DNA of 6,708 bases from the NCBI GenBank assembly GCA_021767985.1, contig JAASSH010000121.1:1-6708 (forward strand), written 5' to 3'. The notes beneath the pieces were generated by a model. The model searched no databases and was not told the origin of the DNA. It saw nothing but the letters and a program-made list of their open reading frames with translations. This document shows positions 1 to 5,639 of this stretch, piece by piece (position 1 is the first letter of the stretch; every line of letters begins with the position of its first letter). The DNA is from Gammaproteobacteria bacterium. GTDB taxonomy: Bacteria > Pseudomonadota > Gammaproteobacteria > GCA-001735895. The position numbers were made by a program, and so were the translations under genes.

Positions 1-277
1 GGTTTACATCGCCGATCGCATCGATCAGGGCGATGAGCTCGAATCCGCGATGACCCGTTCGATCGACGAACTCGACGGCGTATTCACCTATCTGGTTGCG
101 ACCAGCGACCAGCTCGGCATGGCCAAGGACGTCATGGCGGCCAAGCCGATGGTGCTCTACGAGAGTGACGAATTTGTCGGCCTGGCTTCGGAAGAAGTGG
201 CTATTCGCAGTATTTTCCCGCGTGAAATTGACACCTGGGATCCTTATCAAGGGGAGGTAAAAGTATGGGCAGCGTGA
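1..277 (+). CDS. Class II glutamine amidotransferase, C-terminal fragment (GlxB/MgsA-like)
   Basis: This is the last 91 codons of a gene entering from the left; the reading frame begins at base 2 and stops with TGA at 275-277. The visible segment has the usual C-terminal pattern of class II (N-terminal nucleophile) amidotransferase domains: LDGVFTYLVAT, then a stretch reading GMAKDVMAAKPMVLYES, then GLASEEVAIRSIF. In the family this domain hydrolyses glutamine and passes ammonia to a synthase partner. The catalytic N-terminal cysteine lies outside the window, so activity cannot be checked. The stop codon overlaps the next gene by 13 bases, which suggests translational coupling. Together with the next two genes it gives the three parts of a split glutamate synthase large subunit. 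GlxB and MgsA are the nearest named types; the sequence does not separate them. Confidence 0.85.
   Translation, partial: VYIADRIDQGDELESAMTRSIDELDGVFTYLVATSDQLGMAKDVMAAKPMVLYESDEFVGLASEEVAIRSIFPREIDTWDPYQGEVKVWAA
251..257 (+). promoter_or_regulatory. Ribosome binding site fixing the start of the GXGXG-domain gene
   Basis: GGGGAGG ends 7 bases before the ATG at 265 and lies inside the coding end of the amidotransferase gene. The next in-frame ATG (292-294) has no comparable site, so 265 is preferred. The arrangement forces the 13-base overlap between the two genes. Confidence 0.7.
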
Positions 278-1101
278 GTACATCCCATGAAATGGGGCTG
301 CATGAGGAGCAGCTGCGGGGGCGGACCCAGCAAATGTTTTTCTCGGCGACCGAGGAAGAGAACTACACCTATCCGTGGTCTTACGAGGTCGATTTTAACA
401 AGGCCGCCGATTTCGACGCGGCCGATATGAGTATCGCCGAGATCAATGTCAAGATCCGCGAACTGATGCAGTCGGGTCACGGCACGATTACGGTGAAAAA
501 TCCGCGCGCCAAGCATTCGCTCGGGGTTGGTATTCTGAACCGGTTGAATCTGAACTTCGAAGGCAGTCTCGGTTATTTCGGATGCGGTCTGATCGACGGG
601 CCCAACGTGCGCATTTCCGGTCGCGTCGGCTGGTCCTGCGCCGAAAACATGATGGCCGGTACCGTGGTCATCGAAAAGAATGCGGGTTCGCTGTTCGGCG
701 CTGCCATCCGCGGTGGCGACCTGGTCTGTAAAGGCCAGGCCGGTGCGCGCGTCGGCATCGACCAGAAAGGTGGCACGATCATCGTCGGCGGCAGCGTCGG
801 TGCCTTCACCGGTTTCATGATGCAGCGCGGTCGCATGATCATTCTCGGCGATACCGGCGATAACCTGGGCGACTCGATGTACGACGGCACCATTTACGTG
901 GCCGGCAAGATCGCCAGCCTCGGCGTCGACTGTGTCGAAACCGAACTCACCGATCTCGACAAGAAATACCTGAAGGGCAAACTCGACCTCTACGGTATGG
1001 AAGCGCCCAAGGGGATCGACAATATCGTCAAACTTACTTCGGGCAAGCAGTTGTGGAACTACGACAACCTCGAGCCCACCGAGAAAAAGCTGGTGCTCTA
1101 G
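265..1101 (+). CDS. Stand-alone glutamate synthase GXGXG-domain subunit (GlxC/MgsB-like)
   Basis: This 278-residue protein matches the C-terminal beta-helix domain of the large glutamate synthase subunit. In that enzyme the domain is a structural spacer between the amidotransferase and FMN domains rather than a catalytic part. A glycine-led strand motif recurs every 19 residues at G132, G151, G170, G189 and G208 (for example GTIIVGG and GTIYVAG), giving a regular right-handed helix. Residues 1-70, rich in acidic and aromatic side chains, precede the helix. Residues 215-278 follow it and include a charged segment (LTDLDKKYLKGKLDLYGME). It has no signal peptide or membrane segment and is presumably cytosolic, in complex with its neighbours. 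It is coupled to the upstream gene, and the FMN-domain gene starts 27 bases after its stop. GlxC and MgsB are the closest named families; my recollection is that they are often nearer 220-230 residues, so this copy may be long. Confidence 0.85.
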   Translation: MGSVSTSHEMGLHEEQLRGRTQQMFFSATEEENYTYPWSYEVDFNKAADFDAADMSIAEINVKIRELMQSGHGTITVKNPRAKHSLGVGILNRLNLNFEGSLGYFGCGLIDGPNVRISGRVGWSCAENMMAGTVVIEKNAGSLFGAAIRGGDLVCKGQAGARVGIDQKGGTIIVGGSVGAFTGFMMQRGRMIILGDTGDNLGDSMYDGTIYVAGKIASLGVDCVETELTDLDKKYLKGKLDLYGMEAPKGIDNIVKLTSGKQLWNYDNLEPTEKKLVL

Positions 1102-1128
1102 GCGCCACCGGGAATTTGGAGAATACAG

Positions 1129-2469
1129 ATGTCTGAAACCAAGAAAGATCCATATAACCTCGGCAAGAGCTTTATATTTCCGCCCGAGGTTATCAACGAT
1201 ATCCACATCAAGTCGGAGCTGGGGCGTTACCGCATGCGCGGATTTTCGCTGTTCAAGAAAATCCCGACCTGGGACGACCTGACTTTCATGCCTGGTACAC
1301 TAACCCGGTTCGTTATCGAGGGTTACCGGGAGAAATGTTTAACCAAGACCATTATCGGTCCCGAGGCCAAGCGGCCGCTGGAACTCGATATTCCAGTCTA
1401 CGTGACCGGTATGAGCTTCGGTGCGCTGTCCTACGAGGCCAAGACGGCACTCGCCCGTGGCGCCACGATGGCCGGTACCGCAACCTGTTCGGGCGAGGGC
1501 GGCATGATTCCCGATGAGCGCCGTTATTCGTCGAAGTGGCTGTATCAGTGCATCCAGTCGCGTTACGGCTTCAACCCGAACCACCTGCGGCTTGCCGACG
1601 CCTGTGAATTTTTTATCGGCCAGGGTTGTAAGGTTGGCCTCGGCGGCCACCTGATGGGGCAGAAGGTTACCGACCAGGTCGCCGAAATGCGTTCCTTGCC
1701 TGCCGGTATCGATCAACGCTCGCCGGCGCGCCATCCGGACTGGATGGGTCCCGACGACCTCGCGCTCAAGATCCAGGAAATTCGAGAAGCCACCGACGGC
1801 CAGATCCCGATCCAGCTCAAGCTTGGCGCCGCGCGCGTTTATGACGACGTGCGCATGGCCGCGAAAACGGGGCCAGACTCGATCTATATGGACGGCATGG
1901 AAGGCGGCACCGGCGCCGGCCCGCACCTCGCGACCGAGGATACCGGGGTTCCGGGTATCGCCGCGATTCGCCAGGCGCGCCAGGCGCTCGACGATGTCGG
2001 CATGTCGGGCCGTATTTCGCTGGTTTATGCCGGCGGTATCCGTAACGGTGCCGACGTCGCCAAGGCGATTGCGCTCGGAGCAGATGCGGTCGCGATCGGC
2101 CACTCGGTGATGATGGCGCTGAACTGCAACAAGGATATCCCGGAAGCCGATTTCGAAAAGGAAATGGGCGTCGAAGCGGGTTATTGTTACCACTGCCATA
2201 CCGGACGTTGCCCGGTCGGCGTCGCCACCCAGGATCCGGAACTGCGCAAGCGTCTCGACCCCGACGAAGCGGCGGAGCGGGTCTACAACTTCCTGCACAC
2301 GCTGACCATCGAGGCGCAGCTGTTCGCGCGCGCCTGCGGCAAGACCAATATCCATTCGCTGGAGCCGGAAGACCTGGCGGCGCTGACGCTCGAAGCCTCG
2401 GCCTGTGCGCAGGTGCCGATGGCCGGTACTCAATACACCGTCGGTCGTCCCGACATGACTCGTTTCTAA
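1129..2469 (+). CDS. FMN-binding glutamate synthase catalytic-domain protein (GlxD/MgsC-like)
   Basis: This 446-residue protein carries the FMN and iron-sulfur catalytic domain of glutamate synthase as a separate chain. It is a TIM-barrel protein: GMSFGALS (94-101) and GEGG (122-125) form the early flavin and substrate region, KLGA (231-234) and MEGGTGAGP (257-265) the central barrel, and AGGIRNGADVAKAIALGADA (301-320) with VAIG after it the phosphate-binding end. Cysteines 353, 356 and 361, just before PVGVATQ, are the likely cluster ligands. In the family the enzyme joins ammonia (or methylamine, in MgsC) to a 2-oxo acid or glutamate using reduced electron carriers. No GltD-like reductase gene is in the window, so the electron donor is unknown. 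The ATG at 1129 has GGAG at 1118-1121. Length fits GlxD and MgsC. Function as glutamate synthase versus N-methylglutamate synthase remains open. Confidence 0.88.
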   Translation: MSETKKDPYNLGKSFIFPPEVINDIHIKSELGRYRMRGFSLFKKIPTWDDLTFMPGTLTRFVIEGYREKCLTKTIIGPEAKRPLELDIPVYVTGMSFGALSYEAKTALARGATMAGTATCSGEGGMIPDERRYSSKWLYQCIQSRYGFNPNHLRLADACEFFIGQGCKVGLGGHLMGQKVTDQVAEMRSLPAGIDQRSPARHPDWMGPDDLALKIQEIREATDGQIPIQLKLGAARVYDDVRMAAKTGPDSIYMDGMEGGTGAGPHLATEDTGVPGIAAIRQARQALDDVGMSGRISLVYAGGIRNGADVAKAIALGADAVAIGHSVMMALNCNKDIPEADFEKEMGVEAGYCYHCHTGRCPVGVATQDPELRKRLDPDEAAERVYNFLHTLTIEAQLFARACGKTNIHSLEPEDLAALTLEASACAQVPMAGTQYTVGRPDMTRF

Positions 2470-2475
2470 GGAGGT
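2467..2475 (+). promoter_or_regulatory. Near-perfect Shine-Dalgarno site overlapping the upstream stop codon
   Basis: TAAGGAGGT is a full complement to the 16S rRNA 3' end, and its first three bases are the stop codon of the FMN-domain gene. It lies 6 bases before the ATG at 2482. Such a strong site, placed to reload ribosomes ending the previous gene, suggests high expression of the 129-residue protein. Confidence 0.75.
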
Positions 2476-2481
2476 CGAAAA

Positions 2482-2871
2482 ATGACTGAACTAAGCATTA
2501 ATCATTTCCTCGAAGGCGACGGCGTCGACACCGAGCGCGAGAAAATCATCGGCCAGCATATCGGTTACCGTTACGACGTCAACCTGGTGCCCGATATGGA
2601 TCGCTGCACGCCGTTTCTGACCAAGTACATGGAGATCATGGGCTGGTCGGACCTGAACTGGCTCGAGGATGTGCACATGGGCTACGAGGAAGGGCGTCCC
2701 GCGGTGTTCGATCGTAACATCAACGGCTGGGTGACCATTCCGGAAGATATCGAACTGCCGGATAATCAGCAGGACCGCGACATGATCGCGCGCGAACTGC
2801 TGGTCAAGTTCCAGATGGCGAAGGGACATCCGATGGTGGACCTGCGCAAGGCTTACGAGAAGTTTTCGTGA
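2482..2871 (+). CDS. Conserved-looking small protein of unknown function in the glutamate synthase operon
   Basis: I do not recognise this 129-residue protein. It is soluble and acidic, with no signal peptide or membrane segment. Visible features are an N-terminal helical stretch with many charges (16-24), IIGQHIGYRYD (22-32), an aromatic segment around WSDLNWLEDVHMGYEE (55-70), and a short central beta-like region NGWVTIPEDIELP (81-93). It ends in a charged helix (98-127). One cysteine (C42) is present, so it is not an Fe-S protein by itself. It starts 12 bases after the FMN-domain stop, has the strongest ribosome site in the window and is the last gene before the terminator, so it is almost certainly co-transcribed with the synthase genes. 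Inference: an accessory or small structural subunit, or a regulator, of the split synthase. Being a real gene is well supported; function is not. Confidence 0.85.
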   Translation: MTELSINHFLEGDGVDTEREKIIGQHIGYRYDVNLVPDMDRCTPFLTKYMEIMGWSDLNWLEDVHMGYEEGRPAVFDRNINGWVTIPEDIELPDNQQDRDMIARELLVKFQMAKGHPMVDLRKAYEKFS

Positions 2872-2886
2872 GGTAGCGTCTGAACA

Positions 2887-2931
2887 AGCCAAAAAGGATT
2901 GTTCGGGACACCGGCAATCCTTTTTTTGGCT
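2887..2931 (+). terminator. Intrinsic terminator of the split glutamate synthase operon
   Basis: GGATTG (2896-2901) pairs with CAATCC (2915-2920). The stem extends outward through AAAAA against part of the T run, and AGCC against GGCT at the base. An inner CGG/CCG pair (2904-2906 with 2911-2913) closes a GACA loop. A run of seven T follows at 2921-2927. It lies 15 bases after the stop of the 129-residue gene and separates the synthase block from the amt block. Confidence 0.85.
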
Positions 2932-2964
2932 TAAAATTTAAGGCACTTTTTTGGTGCGAAAATA

Positions 2965-2993
2965 TTGATGATCGCAGGGAATAAAGGTATAAG
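2965..2993 (+). promoter_or_regulatory. Candidate sigma-70 promoter upstream of amt (distal)
   Basis: TTGATG (2965-2970) and TATAAG (2988-2993) are separated by exactly 17 bases, matching the -35 and -10 consensus at 4 of 6 and 5 of 6 positions. It lies in the AT-rich gap just after the operon terminator and would start transcription near 3000, leaving a leader of about 120 bases. Sequence match only. Confidence 0.45.
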
Positions 2994-3034
2994 TAGCGGG
3001 TGATTTTCATGCGGGTTGTCAACATTTCCTGCCA

Positions 3035-3063
3035 GTGAAAATACAGGCTAATAATATTATAAG
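3035..3063 (+). promoter_or_regulatory. Candidate sigma-70 promoter upstream of amt (proximal)
   Basis: GTGAAA (3035-3040) and TATAAG (3058-3063) are 17 bases apart, 4 of 6 and 5 of 6 to consensus. The -10 lies beside the palindrome ATAATATTAT (3051-3060) and between two AGGCTA direct repeats (3045-3050 and 3064-3069, 19 bases start to start), which could be an operator. Initiation would be near 3070. Less convincing than the distal site because the region is AT-rich. Confidence 0.3.
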
Positions 3064-3123
3064 AGGCTAGGCCAGCGCACTTCTGGCATTCACACAAATC
3101 AAGAAATAGAGAGGTAACAGAGG

Positions 3124-4536
3124 ATGGATAATGAGTTAACGTCGCTCGTGATTATATTTACCGAGTTTTACTACTGGGTTACCGTTGTGTTTATGTTTCT
3201 GATACACGTCGGATTCTGTATGTACGAGGTGGGGGCCTCGCGCTATAAGAACCATACGCACACCTTGATGAAGAACACCATGCTCATCCCGCTGGTAACG
3301 ATAACCTTCTTCTTCTTCGGCTGGTGGATTTACTTTGCGTTCGTCAATGGTCCCTGGATCATCGGGCCCCTGGTAGATGCGCCCTGGGCCACGCCCTGGA
3401 GCGAGCTGATGGGTACGCACATGGGTAACTCAGCGTTTCAGGATACTCTGACCGCGGACGATACGGCCTACTGGGCGCGAATCAACGGTGTATTCTGGGC
3501 AGCGTTCCTGCTGTTCTCATGGACCGCCGCTTCGATCGTATCCGGTGCCGTCATCGAGCGTATCCGTCCCAGCGCTTTCTGGATTCTGGCCGTTGTCATC
3601 GGTTCGTTCACCTGGATCATCGATGCGTCCTGGGGCTGGTCCTGGAATGGCTGGATGGTGCAAAAGCTGGGTTACCACGACGCCTACGCGTCCGGTGTTA
3701 TCCACGCGATCGCCGGTGGTTTTGCGCTCGGTGTGTTGCTGGTACTCGGTCCTCGCATCGGCAAATTCGCCGCTGACGGCACGCCGAGGAACATCAATCC
3801 GCATAATCCATGGCTGGTAACCATCGGACTGTTCCTGATCTATACCGGTTTCTGGGGCTTTTACGTGGCCTGCAACATTCCGGTCATCGACGTTTATGGC
3901 GGTGCCATGCTGGACGTGGAAGGCAAGTCCTTCTTCAGCGCCACCAACATTTACCTGCAACCGACCACGCTGTCCGCTATTACCTTCAACTTCCTGATGT
4001 CGCTGTCGGGCGGTTTGATGGTGGCGTATATCGTGTCGAATGGTGACGCGTTCTGGACTTATTCGGGTGGCCTGGCGGGTGTCATCGGCGCCTCGTCGGG
4101 TAACGACCTGTACCACCCCATCCAGGCCATGCTGATTGGTGGCGGCGGCGCATACCTCGCCTTCAAGATGCATTACTGGGTTGAAAACAAGTTCAAGATC
4201 GACGACGCCGTCGGCGCGGTCGCGGTTCATGGTTACGCCGGTTTTTACGGTATCGTCATGGCCGGCTTCATGCTCTGGGGTTACCCGTCCTCGCCGTTCG
4301 AGGGTTACGCGGCCATTTCTCCGTGGGGCAACTTCATCGGTGCGATCATCATGTTCTTTGTGCTCGGATTTGTCCCGGCCTGGATCGTCTCCAAGATCCT
4401 GCACGGGTTTGGCATGTTGCGTATTCCACGTGAAATCGAAATGGTTGGTCTCGACATCAACTACGAGTCGGCGCGTGCAGCCGACGCCGATGAGGTGGCG
4501 CAGGCAATTCGCGAAGAAGCGAGTCGCAGTGCCTGA
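3124..4536 (+). CDS. amt: Amt-family ammonium/methylammonium channel, divergent pore signature
   Basis: This 470-residue inner-membrane protein has eleven likely membrane helices, roughly at 10-31, 52-75, 119-142, 151-169, 187-209, 227-251, 281-305, 312-327, 333-348, 366-387 and 399-422. The early motif (VGFCMYEVGASRYKN, 29-43) is of the QAGFxxLEAG type rather than the E. coli PGxALFYGG type. By-eye alignment to E. coli AmtB conserves D160 (D186), both pore histidines H168 and H318 (H194 and H369), W148 (W174) and the gate phenylalanines F107 and F215 (F131 and F246). The usual GFNxGS after F215 reads GFYVAC, so S219 becomes C250. The family conducts ammonium or methylammonium into the cell. 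The cytoplasmic tail (423-470) keeps IEMVGLD but not the usual HGE segment. GAGAGG at 3109-3114 supports the ATG at 3124. It forms a two-gene unit with the next small membrane protein. Confidence 0.92.
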   Translation: MDNELTSLVIIFTEFYYWVTVVFMFLIHVGFCMYEVGASRYKNHTHTLMKNTMLIPLVTITFFFFGWWIYFAFVNGPWIIGPLVDAPWATPWSELMGTHMGNSAFQDTLTADDTAYWARINGVFWAAFLLFSWTAASIVSGAVIERIRPSAFWILAVVIGSFTWIIDASWGWSWNGWMVQKLGYHDAYASGVIHAIAGGFALGVLLVLGPRIGKFAADGTPRNINPHNPWLVTIGLFLIYTGFWGFYVACNIPVIDVYGGAMLDVEGKSFFSATNIYLQPTTLSAITFNFLMSLSGGLMVAYIVSNGDAFWTYSGGLAGVIGASSGNDLYHPIQAMLIGGGGAYLAFKMHYWVENKFKIDDAVGAVAVHGYAGFYGIVMAGFMLWGYPSSPFEGYAAISPWGNFIGAIIMFFVLGFVPAWIVSKILHGFGMLRIPREIEMVGLDINYESARAADADEVAQAIREEASRSA

Positions 4537-4573
4537 TTTCACATCGATAACAGATAATTGAGGAGAATATATT

Positions 4574-4822
4574 ATGGCTGCTGTACCAGTAGACAATTGG
4601 CTCAACGTCGATCAATTCGGCGCAATCTACCCGTTCTCCGGAACGGAGACGATGCTGACCATTCTTGGATTTGCTTTCTGGATTGGCTGGCACATCTACC
4701 AGATGAAGAAGGAATCCACCGAGTTCAAGGAGGATATTGAAAACATCAAGAGACAGGGAGGGCCCGGGAAAGTCCTCGAGGACGAGGCCCGGCGTGAAAT
4801 GGAGGATACCGTGGGCCAGTAA
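4574..4822 (+). CDS. Small single-pass membrane protein paired with Amt, unknown function
   Basis: I do not recognise this 82-residue protein. It has a short N-terminal part (1-26, including WLNVDQFGAIYPFSG), one hydrophobic helix at about 27-43 (MLTILGFAFWIGWHIYQ), and a highly charged tail (44-82) likely to be helical. Lysines right after the helix (K45, K46) predict the N-terminus outside and the tail in the cytoplasm by the positive-inside rule. AGGAG at 4561-4565 lies 8 bases before the ATG. It begins 37 bases after the amt stop with no terminator between, and the strong terminator follows directly, so amt and this gene form one transcript. Inference: an accessory subunit or regulator of the channel, perhaps in place of or together with a GlnK-type protein, none of which is encoded here. 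The gene is convincing; its role is a guess. Confidence 0.8.
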   Translation: MAAVPVDNWLNVDQFGAIYPFSGTETMLTILGFAFWIGWHIYQMKKESTEFKEDIENIKRQGGPGKVLEDEARREMEDTVGQ

Positions 4823-4854
4823 ACGCCCGCAGTATGCTTTGACTGTGTAGTAAC

Positions 4855-4887
4855 AAAACCCCTTCGACCAGCGTCGAAGGGGTTTTT
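4855..4887 (+). terminator. Strong intrinsic terminator after amt and its small partner
   Basis: CCCCTTCGAC (4859-4868) pairs perfectly with GTCGAAGGGG (4873-4882) around a CAGC loop, flanked by AAAA before and TTTTT (4883-4887) after. The A and T runs on either side make it usable from both strands. It ends the amt transcript 33 bases after the small gene's stop. Confidence 0.93.
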
Positions 4888-4914
4888 AATTGTTTCGCCA
4901 GGTAAGTAATTTCG

Positions 4915-5415
4915 ATGATGAAAGATGCACTCTCGGCCATACCGAGCCGGCCGGCCCTGTATATTGCGCCGGTCATCGTGATACTGGTGCTGTCGTTTTA
5001 TTATCGGGACATGTATGTCAAATGTACCGATATCAGGCAGCATCGTGAAGCGCTGAACGAGTTGTTACCGACCCTTGGCGCCCCCGCGCAGTTTCGCCTG
5101 GCGGAGTTCACCCGTTTTGCCTGGGATAAGGTCAGGATCGTCGCCAGGCTCGAACCGCATACCAGAACCGTCGAGTGTCCCTTCGGCTGGAACTGGGCCA
5201 GTGGTGAGCGCGAATCGCTGGCGGCTTCCGGGTTGCTGAGCGCATTGATGTTTGCCCAGCATGGCACGATCGTAAAGTATCTCGAAGTACGTAACGACGA
5301 AGTCGCGTTTGTCGGCGCCGATTCCAGTTTAACGCCGCAAACCGCGGTATTCGACATTGGCACCGGTTCCGAAGACGGGAGTAAGGTGACACTGATCCTG
5401 AACAGGCAAAAATAG
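4915..5415 (+). CDS. Membrane-anchored hypothetical protein, 166 residues
   Basis: I cannot name this family. A hydrophobic segment at about 15-30 (LYIAPVIVILVLSFYY) follows a short N-terminus and is best read as a signal anchor; no lipobox or clear cleavage site is seen. The remainder (31-166) is soluble and probably periplasmic, with FAWDKVRIVARLEPHT (68-83), CPFGWNWASG (88-97), and a strand-rich end (121-164). It has two cysteines (C37, C88). The FxWDxV...P-T pattern faintly recalls small exported proteins of unknown function, but I cannot support an assignment. The start is either of two adjacent ATG codons (4915 or 4918); AGGTAAG at 4900-4906 fits both. It sits only 27 bases after the preceding terminator and has its own terminator, so it looks like a one-gene unit. 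Confidence 0.72.
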   Translation: MMKDALSAIPSRPALYIAPVIVILVLSFYYRDMYVKCTDIRQHREALNELLPTLGAPAQFRLAEFTRFAWDKVRIVARLEPHTRTVECPFGWNWASGERESLAASGLLSALMFAQHGTIVKYLEVRNDEVAFVGADSSLTPQTAVFDIGTGSEDGSKVTLILNRQK

Positions 5416-5465
5416 GATTTGGGTAACTTGTCGAGTGCACCAGCGCTGCGCGGTTACTATGGAAT

Positions 5466-5492
5466 AGGTCGCGCTATCGCGACCTCGTTTTT
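5466..5492 (+). terminator. Intrinsic terminator after the 166-residue protein gene
   Basis: AGGTCGCG (5466-5473) pairs perfectly with CGCGACCT (5478-5485) around a CTAT loop. After CG come five T (5488-5492). It lies 50 bases after the stop of the hypothetical gene and before folD, so folD should have its own promoter within about 150 bases. Confidence 0.78.
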
Positions 5493-5626
5493 AAGCGGGA
5501 TTCAGTGGCGTATTGGCACAGAAGGTGTCGCTTTAACGATGTTTTAGCAAGCCGATAACCGTAAAATATGCGCAGATCAAGCTGCCGGACTGGAACGGAC
5601 GCCGCCGACATTTTAACTTGCTAACT

Positions 5627-5631
5627 GGGGG
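5627..5631 (+). promoter_or_regulatory. Ribosome binding site for the TTG start of folD
   Basis: GGGGG at 5627-5631 lies 8 bases before the TTG at 5640. The FolD protein family begins close to this point (MATIIDGK), and no in-frame ATG is nearby upstream with a binding site, so the TTG start is preferred. Confidence 0.55.
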
Positions 5632-5639
5632 TACCAAAC

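Larger units (their letters stand above)
5416..5639 (+). other. Gap between the 166-residue protein gene and folD
   Basis: This 224-base stretch holds the hairpin terminator described separately and the folD leader. I see no convincing reading frame or RNA gene. TAAAAT at 5562-5567 could be a -10 element for folD, but no good -35 is found at the right distance. A GTAAC/GTTAC inverted pair (5422-5426 with 5453-5457) is too weak to call a structure. Confidence 0.4.

Noticed and set aside
247..1206. Long open frame of 319 codons on the - strand opposite the GXGXG gene
   Set aside because: It is antisense to two genes with clear family matches and its translation has no recognisable domain; it reflects GC-rich codon use on the other strand.
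2941..2958. GGCAC...GGTGC as a sigma-54 promoter
   Set aside because: The GG to GC distance is 12 bases instead of the required 10; it reads better as a small inverted repeat.
3517..4605. Long open frame of 362 codons on the - strand opposite amt
   Set aside because: It is a shadow of amt: the translation is a low-complexity mix rich in R, D, H and T with no family resemblance or ribosome site.
5513..5532. TTGGCACA as the -24 box of a sigma-54 promoter for folD
   Set aside because: No TTGC or GC occurs at the correct -12 position; the next GC is 13 bases away.
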